DNA from: Terriglobia bacterium
GTDB taxonomy: Bacteria > Acidobacteriota > Terriglobia > Terriglobales > Acidobacteriaceae
Direction: 5' to 3'
Assembly: GCA_020073565.1 (NCBI GenBank)
Contig: JAIQEY010000014.1
Coordinates: 1-64,000 of the forward strand
Length of the DNA stretch: 64,000 nucleotides
The notes beneath the pieces were generated by a model. It made no database searches and was not told the origin of the DNA. It saw only the letters and a program-made list of their open reading frames with translations. The translations under genes were made by a program, and so were the position numbers. Within the stretch, counting starts at the first letter, position 1. Each line of letters begins with the position of its first letter. Shown here piece after piece: positions 44,160 to 52,353 of the stretch.

Positions 44160-44987
44160 ATGGGGCAAAGTGGTGGTGCTAAAAAGAAGGTTGCGGTACT
44201 GGGCGCAGGGAAGATCGGGTCGATCCTCTTGCAGTCGTTCTTGCGAGATGGATTGCTGACGCCTTCGCAGACTTGGGTCACGGTGGCGCATCCGGAACGG
44301 GCGCGGATGTTGAAGGACAAGCTGAAAGTGCATGCGGGAACCGACAACGCGGAAGCGGTGCAAGGCGCGGACGTTGTTTTTCTGTGCGTGAAGCCGCAAG
44401 TGGTGGCCGATGTGGTGAAGGAAATTCGCGCGCACTTGAACAGCAATCAGCTGCTGATTTCGGTGGCGGCATCGGTGCCTACGGAGATGATCGAGCGTGG
44501 ACTGGAAAAAGACGTGCCGGTGGTGCGGGCGATGCCCAATACTCCGTGCGTTTTGGGCGCCGGAATGACGGCGCTGTGCAAGGGAAAGTTCGCGCAGAAG
44601 CATCACTTGGATATGGCGACGAAGTTTTTTGATGCGGTGGGGCGTACGGTCGCGGTCGACGAAAAACATATGGATGCGGTAACAGGGTTGTCGGCTAGTG
44701 GGCCAGCGTATATCTACATCATTCTGGAATCGCTGGCGGAGGCGGGCGTGAAGGTTGGGTTGCCGCGCGATGTGGCGACCTTGCTGGCGGCGCAGACGAC
44801 ACTGGGCGCCGCGCGGGTGGTGATCGAAACCGGGGACCATCCAGCGCTGCTGAAGGACGCGGTGACTACCCCGGCGGGATGCACGATTGACGGGATCATG
44901 GAACTGGAAGAAGGCAAGCTGCGGGTGACGCTGATCAAGGCCGTGGTGAAGGCGGTACAGCGCGCGAAGGAGTTGGCGTTTTCGTAG
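44160..44987 (+). CDS. proC: Pyrroline-5-carboxylate reductase
   Basis: 275 residues from ATG 44160 with GGAG upstream. NADP-binding VAVLGAGKIGSILLQSFL, then AVTGLSASGPAYIYIILESLAEAG and the C-terminal signature DAVTTPAGCTIDGIMELEEG, all typical for ProC. It makes proline from pyrroline-5-carboxylate, the product of ornithine aminotransferase plus cyclisation, so it may link to the rocD operon, although it is 39 kb away. It is separated from lhgO by a repeat and may be transcribed with it. Confidence 0.95.
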   Translation: MGQSGGAKKKVAVLGAGKIGSILLQSFLRDGLLTPSQTWVTVAHPERARMLKDKLKVHAGTDNAEAVQGADVVFLCVKPQVVADVVKEIRAHLNSNQLLISVAASVPTEMIERGLEKDVPVVRAMPNTPCVLGAGMTALCKGKFAQKHHLDMATKFFDAVGRTVAVDEKHMDAVTGLSASGPAYIYIILESLAEAGVKVGLPRDVATLLAAQTTLGAARVVIETGDHPALLKDAVTTPAGCTIDGIMELEEGKLRVTLIKAVVKAVQRAKELAFS

Positions 44988-45358
44988 GACACTGACGACT
45001 CACGGCAGAGACACTTTTTTGGGCGAAGCATAAGCCTGTGCAGCGCGGACTCGAATCCACAGATCCTTCGCTTCGCTCACCATAACAGCCTGATTTATCC
45101 CACAAACTAGCGGGACACTGCATTCGAAGCGGTCTCATCCATGAACCGTGGGAGTCAACTGCCGTGGCCCTCAGGGGCTCAAGCCCGCGTCTTGATTGGT
45201 CTTGGGCGGCACGGCTGAAGCCGTGCCCTTCCCAAAACCAGCGCGAATGACAGTTTTCCGCAACCGCTGAAATCATGCTCTTCCCGAAACTGCATGAGTC
45301 AGGATTTTTTCCAGCCTGTGAAGCCGTGCCCTTGCCAAAACGATTCATCAGGCGAGTT
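44988..45358. other. Repeat-rich intergenic region
   Basis: 371 bases between the convergent proC and GAF-TonB genes without a credible gene. It contains a fragment of family A (near 45063), a GGGCT/AGCCC palindrome near 45175, the perfect GGCACGGCT/AGCCGTGCC hairpin at 45208-45227 (family F) and a partial second copy of GAAGCCGTGCCCTT near 45325. Confidence 0.75.
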
Positions 45359-46690
45359 CTAGTTGGGCAGGGTGAATTTCAGAGTGACGTCGGTCTGAAA
45401 CGGGGATGGATGTTCCTGCAGCCGATAGGGTTCGTAACGCCAGTGGCGGACAGCTTGGGTGGCGGCGGCGGCCAGGACGGGGTCTCCACTAAGAGTGCTA
45501 ATCGAGGCCACTGAGCCGTCTTCTGCTACCAGAACTTCGAGAACAACATCACCGGAGCGATGGGCGGCCGAGGCGTCCGCGGGATATTGGGGCTCGATGC
45601 GATTTCGGAGGCGACGTTCGGCTTGATCGGGAGCGAGCCAGACGCCCTGCGAGGGCGCGAGGTTCGTTTCCGATCCGTCCACCACGGGTCCGGCAACTAT
45701 CTTCCTAACGACGGGCCTCAGGCGGAAGATGACCTTGCCGTGATCGTAGACCACCAACTCGTCCGCAGTGGCCGGGCGAACGGATTGTGGGGTTGAGGTG
45801 GAGGCGGGCACGAGACTGCTCGAGGGAAACGGCGCGGCGGGCGCGGCCGGCAGAGTAGCGAGCGTTGCGGCCTCGGAGGACGGCGATTGGGAAAATTGGA
45901 CTTGAGGCGCGGGCGGTTCGGAGAACAACCATCCGGTCCGGAAGCCGACCATGAAGCTGAGGGCGACGGCAGCGAGGACGGCGAGCGTTCCGAGAATCAA
46001 GGTCGAATGCTCGTACAGAGGTTGAGTCTTGCGGAAGGATGCAGGGGTTTCGACGAAGGTTGGCGACGAGAACTGTGGTGTCTCGACCGGCGCTGGGGGT
46101 TGATCGGAGGGGACGAATGTGAACGCCGCGGGCGGACGCTTCCCCAAGTCGGCTGCGACGCGCCGGACGCGGGCACAGTCGCGAGCCGAGGCTTCGAGTA
46201 GAGCCTGTTCCTGTTCTGAGAACGCGGACGGCTCCGAAGAAAAGACTTCCAGCACGCCCATCAAATCCTCATCCTCATCGTCGAGGACGGGAACGATCAG
46301 CATGGAACGAATGCCGAGGTCGCGCGCGATGGCGGCATCGACGCGGGGGTCGGATTCGGTGTCGGCGCAAAGCTGGGGCTGGCGTGTGCGGAGACAGGTG
46401 CCGGAGAGACCATCGTGGGTGTCGAGAGGAACGCCGAGGTCGGGAGCGCGCAGTCCGGTGGCGGCGCGGCAAACCATCTGGTCACCGCGCAGGAGTGCCA
46501 AGGCAGCGGAACTAGCGCCGGTCGCATCGACGGCGCGCACGACTAATTCATTCAGGGCGAGATCAAAAGCGAGTTCGGGCGGAAAGCCGGCCTCAACCTG
46601 CTGCTCAAGAATGCGGTTCACATCCGGTCGGGCGGGAAGAATTGCATCCAATGGAGCGGGCTCGGTCCTTAATGTGGGTCGCGGACACAT
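45359..46690 (-). CDS. GAF domain - membrane helix - TonB C-terminal domain fusion
   Basis: 443 residues without a signal peptide. A GAF domain (about 35-180; DGLSGTCLRTRQ ... RSMLIVPVLD) is followed by one membrane helix (229-251), a Pro/Ser/Ala-rich stretch and a TonB/TolA C-terminal fold (about 355-443) with the 'GDVVLEVLVAEDGSVASI' and 'AVRHWRYEPY' motifs. The topology places GAF in the cytoplasm and TonB-C in the periplasm. It is encoded directly downstream of a TonB-dependent receptor on the same strand. A ligand- or redox-gated energy transducer is the inference. Confidence 0.82.
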   Translation of the reverse strand: MCPRPTLRTEPAPLDAILPARPDVNRILEQQVEAGFPPELAFDLALNELVVRAVDATGASSAALALLRGDQMVCRAATGLRAPDLGVPLDTHDGLSGTCLRTRQPQLCADTESDPRVDAAIARDLGIRSMLIVPVLDDEDEDLMGVLEVFSSEPSAFSEQEQALLEASARDCARVRRVAADLGKRPPAAFTFVPSDQPPAPVETPQFSSPTFVETPASFRKTQPLYEHSTLILGTLAVLAAVALSFMVGFRTGWLFSEPPAPQVQFSQSPSSEAATLATLPAAPAAPFPSSSLVPASTSTPQSVRPATADELVVYDHGKVIFRLRPVVRKIVAGPVVDGSETNLAPSQGVWLAPDQAERRLRNRIEPQYPADASAAHRSGDVVLEVLVAEDGSVASISTLSGDPVLAAAATQAVRHWRYEPYRLQEHPSPFQTDVTLKFTLPN

Positions 46691-46858
46691 GGTGGTGTCC
46701 TCAAGTCTGCCAACGGGAAGCAGACTCTAAATTTGAGTTTGGCGCGAATTCATCGGTAAGTCAATTAGCAAGAGAGCGACTTGTGTTGTGGAAATTCTGT
46801 TTGTTGAAAATTGCCACACTTCGGAAATCTGGGCGAGGTACGAACTACGTCAGACCAG

Positions 46859-49234
46859 TTAGTAGTCGAACCTGACCCGCAGAGAAAAGGTACGAGGGGG
46901 GGCAATCGCGGTACCGGAAAAAACACTGGCGAAGTTGATCAGGTTCAGGCGGTCGTTCAGATTGCGAATGTCACCCTGGAGTCGCAGGGCGCGTGATTCT
47001 TTCTTATAGAGATCGACGGCGGCGGAGAGGTCGATGGCGAGGGACGGGCGAACGCGTCTGGCGCTGAGGTTGACGCGGTTTACTACGGCTTGCCCGAATT
47101 GCTTGACCAATGCAGTGGTGCTTTCGCCGTTGAGTTCGACGGGAAGTCCGGTGCCGTAAGAGGCGCCGAGTGACGTCCAGAAACGGGACCAGGGTTGATA
47201 GCGGACTTGCCCGTGCGCGGTGTGGCGCTGGTCTTGCGAAACCCAGGTGCGTGCATTGGAGTTGAGCAAGCCGGAAACATCCTCTCCGAGAAACAATCCT
47301 CCGACCACCGGCAGACGGGCCGAGGCGACCATGTAGGAGTAGTTCAACCACGCGGAAAATGGGCCCCACTGTGGAACAGCAAACTGGCTTTCTGCTCCGT
47401 AGACATTCGCCGAACTGAGCGCGATGGGAAAGCTGATGCCGGTTTCGAGCAGGACGTCGTCGTCCGGGAAATTGCGGATGCTTCGGCGGAAGACGTTGGC
47501 GGAGATGTGAGCTTTGCTGAGCAGTTCCCTGGTGGCGCCGAGTTCGTAGTAGTTGGCGCGCGAGGGGCGCAGGGTCAGTTGGGCCATCTGGGTGTCGAGC
47601 GTGCGCACGTTGGCCGACGTGCTGAGCAGCAGGTTCTCAATGGCAGGAGTGCCGAAGGCGCGGTCGTACGATCCACGGAAGACGATGCCGAGTTTGGGGA
47701 CGTACCAGGAAAAGCCGACTCTCGGGCTCCATGCGGACTCGGTCACACGGACGCTGTAGTGGTCAAAGCGAATTCCACCGGCCAGGTTGAAGGTTCCAAA
47801 GTGGGCGTTGTCCTGGATGAAGAAGGCCTGCTCGCGATCGTCGCCGGACTCGCGAAATGCAAAGTCGATGGGCGTGGAGGGATCGAAGATCGGCTGGCAG
47901 ATCCCACTCGGGTCGCAGATCTGAGTGGTGGTGATGTGGTAGGAGAATTGTTCGTGAACGAAGCTGTAAATGGCATCGGCGCCCGCCTTGATTTCGTGGT
48001 GCTTGAAGGCGGCGGCAACCGTGCCGCTGAAATAACCTTCGCGAAAGCCGCGGTCCTGAAACGCTTCTATGGGCGTGGAGAACGAATTGGAAGTCAGCCC
48101 CGCTTCGGAGTCCCGGACGCGCCCTTGCAGCGTACCCAGCACGCTGGATGAGAAGGTGTGCTGATAGGCAACCTGGCCTGAAACTTCCTTATTGTTGCGA
48201 TCCTGGCGCTGCGCTTCTCCGGGCTGAGTTCCCTGCTGGATCAGTTCGTTGGGAACTATGAAACCGGAACGATCGAAACTGAGCGAGAGGCGGAGGCGAT
48301 CTTTCTGCGTGAGGTCGCGCTCGAAGCTGCCCTTGACTCCGGCGAGGGTGGCGGAGTTGCTGACGTTTTGGAGCACGGGAGGATCGAGAAAACGGTCGGT
48401 GCGTCCGGCATTCACGTCGAGGCCGAAAACGTTGCGGCCGTCGTAATAGCTGGTACCGAGGAAACCGTTTTCGGTATTGAAGCCGCCTCCGGCCAAGACG
48501 GCCGTGCCGTGAAAGCCGCGAGCGGGATTGCGGTCAGTGACGGTTTCGACGACTCCACCGACCTTGCGGCCGAACTCGGGAGGTATGCCGGAGGTGTAGG
48601 TCTTGACGGTCTGCACATCGTCGACATCTTCGGCGGGCGAAAACGCAGGCGAGCGGTTGGTCAGAATGGGCAGGCCATCAGCGACGAACTGCGTGTCATA
48701 TTCAGAGCCTCGCGGATGGAGAACTCCGTTGGACTCGAGCAGCCAACCCGGCTGAGCCTGGACGATTTCGATCGCCTGGCGGCCGGGAACGGTGGCGACC
48801 CAGTCGCGCAGCGTGGACGCGCCGAGTTGATAGCTATTGCCTGCGTTGGTGGTATCGAGTAACGTGTCGGAATCCTGCACGGTTACACTCTGGGTCACGG
48901 CGGCAACGGTGAGGGTGGCAGAAAATCTCAGTGGCAACTCCGAGCGAATCTCGATCAACGAGCTGTAGGGCGCGAATCCGGGATGATCGAGGCTGAGCTT
49001 GTAATTGCCCAGGGGCAGTTTCTTGACCGTGCATTCGCCGGTGGGGCCGATGTCGAACGTCAGCTCGAAGTGGCTGGCCTGGCTGATGAGCGTGCCGTGG
49101 ACGGGCAGGGCCGCGCCGGAGGAGTCGGTTACCGAAAGACGGAGTTCACCGGAGTGATCCTGGGCGCGGGAAGCGAGCGGGAGCAGGAAGAGTAGCAGAG
49201 TTCCGACGCTGGCCAAGGCGCGATTCACAGACAT
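46859..49234 (-). CDS. TonB-dependent outer-membrane receptor
   Basis: 791 residues; ATG 49234 with GGAG upstream. Signal peptide (about 1-24), an N-terminal carboxypeptidase-regulatory-like beta-sandwich (about 28-115), the plug domain (about 120-250, with PRGSEYDTQFVADGLPI) and a beta-barrel ending in VRFDY. Such CarbopepD_reg-plug-barrel proteins import large or scarce nutrients. No substrate hint (siderophore, B12, SusD) is adjacent. The next gene on the same strand, a TonB-C fusion, is the probable energy partner. Confidence 0.88.
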   Translation of the reverse strand: MSVNRALASVGTLLLFLLPLASRAQDHSGELRLSVTDSSGAALPVHGTLISQASHFELTFDIGPTGECTVKKLPLGNYKLSLDHPGFAPYSSLIEIRSELPLRFSATLTVAAVTQSVTVQDSDTLLDTTNAGNSYQLGASTLRDWVATVPGRQAIEIVQAQPGWLLESNGVLHPRGSEYDTQFVADGLPILTNRSPAFSPAEDVDDVQTVKTYTSGIPPEFGRKVGGVVETVTDRNPARGFHGTAVLAGGGFNTENGFLGTSYYDGRNVFGLDVNAGRTDRFLDPPVLQNVSNSATLAGVKGSFERDLTQKDRLRLSLSFDRSGFIVPNELIQQGTQPGEAQRQDRNNKEVSGQVAYQHTFSSSVLGTLQGRVRDSEAGLTSNSFSTPIEAFQDRGFREGYFSGTVAAAFKHHEIKAGADAIYSFVHEQFSYHITTTQICDPSGICQPIFDPSTPIDFAFRESGDDREQAFFIQDNAHFGTFNLAGGIRFDHYSVRVTESAWSPRVGFSWYVPKLGIVFRGSYDRAFGTPAIENLLLSTSANVRTLDTQMAQLTLRPSRANYYELGATRELLSKAHISANVFRRSIRNFPDDDVLLETGISFPIALSSANVYGAESQFAVPQWGPFSAWLNYSYMVASARLPVVGGLFLGEDVSGLLNSNARTWVSQDQRHTAHGQVRYQPWSRFWTSLGASYGTGLPVELNGESTTALVKQFGQAVVNRVNLSARRVRPSLAIDLSAAVDLYKKESRALRLQGDIRNLNDRLNLINFASVFSGTAIAPPRTFSLRVRFDY

Positions 49235-49427
49235 TCTCCGAAGGCGTCGATCACACGCCCGCGTGGGGTCTATTTTATAGTCCCTCGAGGTAGGGGGTAG
49301 AGGACAATGGCGCTGGTACTTCTGGTGGCGACGGGGCAGGCATGGCTTTGGTTGTTCTGATCAATGGCTGGCCGGGCGCAAATGTATCATTAACCATTGC
49401 CAGACCCTTCTAACTTAGGCAGGCACC

Positions 49428-50582
49428 TTGGCGAATCCCGAACATCTCGCGAAGCTTAAGGAAGGCGTCGAGCCATGGCGTCAGTGGAGACACCAAAATC
49501 CTGAGGTCCGGCCAGACCTCAGCTGGGACGTCACTATGGGGGCAAGCCTTGTTCAGGCGGACCTCCATGGGGTGGATCTCGACGGGGCGGACGTTCGCGG
49601 GGTGGACCTCAGCGGAGCGGACCTGAGCGGGGCGAACCTCAGCGGAGCGGACCTCAGCGGGGTGCATCTCAGCGGGGCGGACCTCCAGAAGGCGAACCTT
49701 GGCGGGGCGGACCTCCACGGAGCAGACCTCCACGGAGCCGATCTCAGCGGGGCGTGCCTCGCCCAGGCGTGTCTCCGCGAGGCCAACCTCAGCGAGGCCG
49801 ACCTCAGCGAGGCCGACCTGGTTCAGGCGGACCTCGGTGGAGCGAACCTCATGGGTGCGGAGCTCGAGCGAGCGGACCTCTATATGACAGACCTCCCCGG
49901 GGCGAACCTTCACGGGGCGAACCTCATGACGGCGACTTTAGTCCACACCAACCTCGAAGGAGCCGATCTGACGGCTTGTTCCGTGTATGGAATCTCCGCA
50001 TGGAACGTCAGGCTGGAAGGAGCAATCCAATCGAACCTGGTGATTACCCTTCCGCATGAATCCCCGATCCAAGTCGACCATCTCGACGTGGCCCAATTCA
50101 TTTACCTGCTCCTGAATAACCAGAAAATCCGCAGCGTCATCGATACGATCTCTTCCAAGGTGGTCTTAATTCTGGGTCGTTTCAAACCAGAGCGAAAAGT
50201 CGTTCTCGACGCGATTCGAGACGAGCTCCGCAAGCGCGATTATTTGCCTGTCTTATTTGATTTCGAGAAGCCTGCCAGCAAGGATCTTACGGGGACAATC
50301 TGTACGCTGGCCAACCTGGCCCGGTTCATCATCGCCGATCTGACCGACCCGAGTTGTGTGCCGCATGAATTGGCGACAGTCGTCCCAGGCACCGTCGTCC
50401 CGGTCCAGGCGATCATTTTGGAAGGACAACAAGAATACGCAATGTTCCCCGATCTCATGACGAGATACCACTGGGTCCTGGAGCCTGTCCAATACAAATC
50501 GCAGGAATTGCTGATTGGTCAGCTCAGCGAGCGGGTGATTGCTCCCGCGGAAGCGAAGGCGAAGGAGTTGGAATGCAAGTAA
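49428..50582 (+). CDS. Pentapeptide-repeat protein with TIR-like C-terminal domain
   Basis: 384 residues from TTG 49428; the following ANPEHLAKLKEGVEPW matches a conserved N-terminus I recognise in such proteins. About 28 A(D/N)LxG pentapeptide repeats (about 41-185) form a predicted right-handed quadrilateral helix. The C-terminal domain (about 240-384), with VVLILGRFKPERK and ARFIIADLTDPSCVPHEL, looks like a Rossmann/TIR-type nucleotide-binding or NAD-processing domain. There is no signal peptide. It could act in signalling or phage defence; this is inference. A stutter repeat follows its stop. Confidence 0.7.
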   Translation: MANPEHLAKLKEGVEPWRQWRHQNPEVRPDLSWDVTMGASLVQADLHGVDLDGADVRGVDLSGADLSGANLSGADLSGVHLSGADLQKANLGGADLHGADLHGADLSGACLAQACLREANLSEADLSEADLVQADLGGANLMGAELERADLYMTDLPGANLHGANLMTATLVHTNLEGADLTACSVYGISAWNVRLEGAIQSNLVITLPHESPIQVDHLDVAQFIYLLLNNQKIRSVIDTISSKVVLILGRFKPERKVVLDAIRDELRKRDYLPVLFDFEKPASKDLTGTICTLANLARFIIADLTDPSCVPHELATVVPGTVVPVQAIILEGQQEYAMFPDLMTRYHWVLEPVQYKSQELLIGQLSERVIAPAEAKAKELECK

Positions 50583-50602
50583 TCAGTAGTCAGTAGTCAG
50601 GT
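50582..50602. repeat. Stutter repeat AATCAGTAGTCAGTAGTCAG
   Basis: Three copies of a CAGTAGT unit run over the TAA stop of the pentapeptide-repeat gene. Confidence 0.7.
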
Positions 50603-50689
50603 GGGGCCTTTGGGAGCTGAACACGGGCCAAGGACTACTGCTCTTTCGTGGCTTGCTAGAATGCTGACCGTTCGAGCGCACTTATCGAA

Positions 50690-51919
50690 ATGACAACCTC
50701 TGGTTCTCTGCGAACCGCACTCAATTCCCAGCAATGGCACGCGGTCAGCGCCAGTTTCCTGGGCTGGACGCTGGATGCTTTCGATTTTTTCGTGGCGGTG
50801 TTCCTGGTGAACACACTCGCCGCGCAGTTTCATGTGCCGGCTTCGAAGATCATCTTCACGACGGCGGCAACGCTGGCAATGCGGCCGCTGGGGGCGCTGA
50901 TCTTCGGGTTCCTGGCGGACCGATACGGGCGGCGCACTCCGTTGATGGCGAACGTCGTGTTCTTCTCCGTGATCGAACTGCTGTGCGGGTTCTCCACGAA
51001 TTACACCATGTTTCTGGTGCTGCGCACGATCTACGGAATCGGGATGGGGGGCGAGTGGGGGGTGGGATCTTCGCTGGCCATGGAGAGCGTTCCCGCGAAG
51101 TGGCGCGGAACGATTTCCGGGATCGTGCAGTCGGGATACTCGTGCGGGTATCTGCTGGCAGCGGTGGCAGCGAAGACTGTGCTGCCGCTGTGGGGCTGGC
51201 GGGCAATGTTCTGGGCAGGCGGGTTGCCGGCGCTGCTGGCGTTTTACATTCGCTGGAAGGTCACGGAAACGGAAGCGTGGAAGCAGAATCGCATGCCGGG
51301 ATTTGGTTTGATTGCGAAAGCGGCGGCGGCGCACTGGAAACTGTTCTTGTACCTGATTGGAATGATGGCGCTGATGAATTTCCTGTCGCACGGGACGCAG
51401 GACCTGTATCCGCACTTTCTGCAATCGGCGCCGCGCAGTTTCACAATCTCGACGGCGGCGAACCTGGCGATTTTGTACAACGTCGGTGCGCTAGTCGGGG
51501 CGTTGGTTTTCGGGCGACTCTCGGAACGCATCGGCAGGCGGCGCAGTTTGGTGTGTGCGACGCTGCTGGCGCTGTGCATCATCCCGGCATGGGCGTTTGG
51601 AAAGAGCCTGGGAGTGCTGGCGATGGGCGCTTTCCTGATGCAGGTGGGAGTGCAGGGAGCCTGGGGAATTATTCCAGCACATTTGAATGAGCTGTCGCCG
51701 GCGGCGGTACGCGGGCTGCTGCCCGGGCTGGCCTATCAACTGGGGAATTTTGTTGCGTCGCCGGTGAATACGATCGAGTACGCGCTGCGGGATCGCTTGG
51801 GATATTCGTGGGCGCTGGCGGGCTTCGAAATCGCGGTGATTAGTCTGCTGGCGTTGGTGGTGAGCCTGGGGCCGGAGAGTAAGGGCAAGGATTTTGTGGC
51901 GCGGGAGCAACCGGGGTGA
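50690..51919 (+). CDS. MFS transporter, SHS (lactate/sialate:H+ symporter) type
   Basis: 409 residues and about 12 helices. The signature features are TLDAFDFFVAVFL in helix 1, motif A as GFLADRYGRRTPL and GIGMGGEWGVGSSLAMES in helix 4, which is characteristic of the sialate/lactate proton symporter family. It would import a monocarboxylate or related acid. It stands alone between the pentapeptide-repeat gene and a convergent small membrane peptide; no substrate-linked enzyme is adjacent. Confidence 0.85.
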   Translation: MTTSGSLRTALNSQQWHAVSASFLGWTLDAFDFFVAVFLVNTLAAQFHVPASKIIFTTAATLAMRPLGALIFGFLADRYGRRTPLMANVVFFSVIELLCGFSTNYTMFLVLRTIYGIGMGGEWGVGSSLAMESVPAKWRGTISGIVQSGYSCGYLLAAVAAKTVLPLWGWRAMFWAGGLPALLAFYIRWKVTETEAWKQNRMPGFGLIAKAAAAHWKLFLYLIGMMALMNFLSHGTQDLYPHFLQSAPRSFTISTAANLAILYNVGALVGALVFGRLSERIGRRRSLVCATLLALCIIPAWAFGKSLGVLAMGAFLMQVGVQGAWGIIPAHLNELSPAAVRGLLPGLAYQLGNFVASPVNTIEYALRDRLGYSWALAGFEIAVISLLALVVSLGPESKGKDFVAREQPG

Positions 51920-51981
51920 GGCGCGCGGATGGTTTCCGAACTCCTCGCAATGGACGCGAACGATAATTGACACCCGTGCGA

Positions 51982-52006
51982 GTTGCCGGCGGGACGCCGG
52001 CGCTAC
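51982..52006. repeat. Repeat family C, second copy
   Basis: It begins GTTGCCGGCGGGACGCCGGC and is the reverse complement of the copy at 25498-25522, with one base different. It overlaps the TAG stop codon (52003-52005) of the small membrane peptide, so the repeat supplies the end of that gene. Confidence 0.8.
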
Positions 52007-52137
52007 GCGGCTTTGTCGACGTGCGTTTCCGGGACGTTGATCTTTTTCTTCTGTTCGAGTGAAACCGCCAAAACCAGTAGCAGTCCGATCAGTCCGAACG
52101 CGGCGAGCGCGATGAGAGCAAGCATCAGGATGGGCAT
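52003..52137 (-). CDS. 44-residue single-helix membrane peptide
   Basis: ATG 52137 is preceded by a perfect AGGAGG. The peptide is one hydrophobic helix (about 2-29, MPILMLALIALAAFGLIGLL) and a charged C-terminal tail (EQKKKINVPETHVDKAA). A CRP-like palindrome and several TGTGA half sites lie 54 bases and more upstream. Its size and regulation fit a small accessory subunit of a respiratory complex or a small stress membrane protein; no name can be given. The stop codon is within repeat family C. Confidence 0.65.
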   Translation of the reverse strand: MPILMLALIALAAFGLIGLLLVLAVSLEQKKKINVPETHVDKAA

Positions 52138-52182
52138 GGTTGCCTCCTGATCCGCATTGTGAGGCTGTGTGAACACAAGGTC

Positions 52183-52198
52183 GGTGACGGTGGTCACA
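52183..52198. promoter_or_regulatory. CRP-like operator of the 44-residue membrane peptide
   Basis: GGTGACGGTGGTCACA matches TGTGA-N6-TCACA with one mismatch and is centred about 54 bases upstream of the ATG at 52137. Extra TGTGA half sites are at 52158 and near 52205. The divergent ugd gene starts 156 bases away on the other side. Confidence 0.5.
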
Positions 52199-52353
52199 GG
52201 ACTGTGTGAGGTTGCGATTCCCATTTCTGATCGGGATTTGCCCCAGTAACCCATAAACCTGACGTTCCCCTCGTTACTGCTGCTAAAGTAAAAGACTGCA
52301 CGCCTCCGACGAGCCGGACGTGCATCAACCCAACTCGAAGGAGAAGGCTCGCT

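Noticed and set aside
47195..48151. 318-codon plus-strand frame opposite the TonB receptor
   Set aside because: Complete overlap with a well-supported receptor gene and low-complexity translation without motifs.
49541..49970. Regularly repeated DNA in the pentapeptide-repeat gene, possibly a CRISPR array or satellite
   Set aside because: The roughly 15-base periodicity is explained by coding for A(D/N)LxG repeats; there are no spacers of unique sequence.
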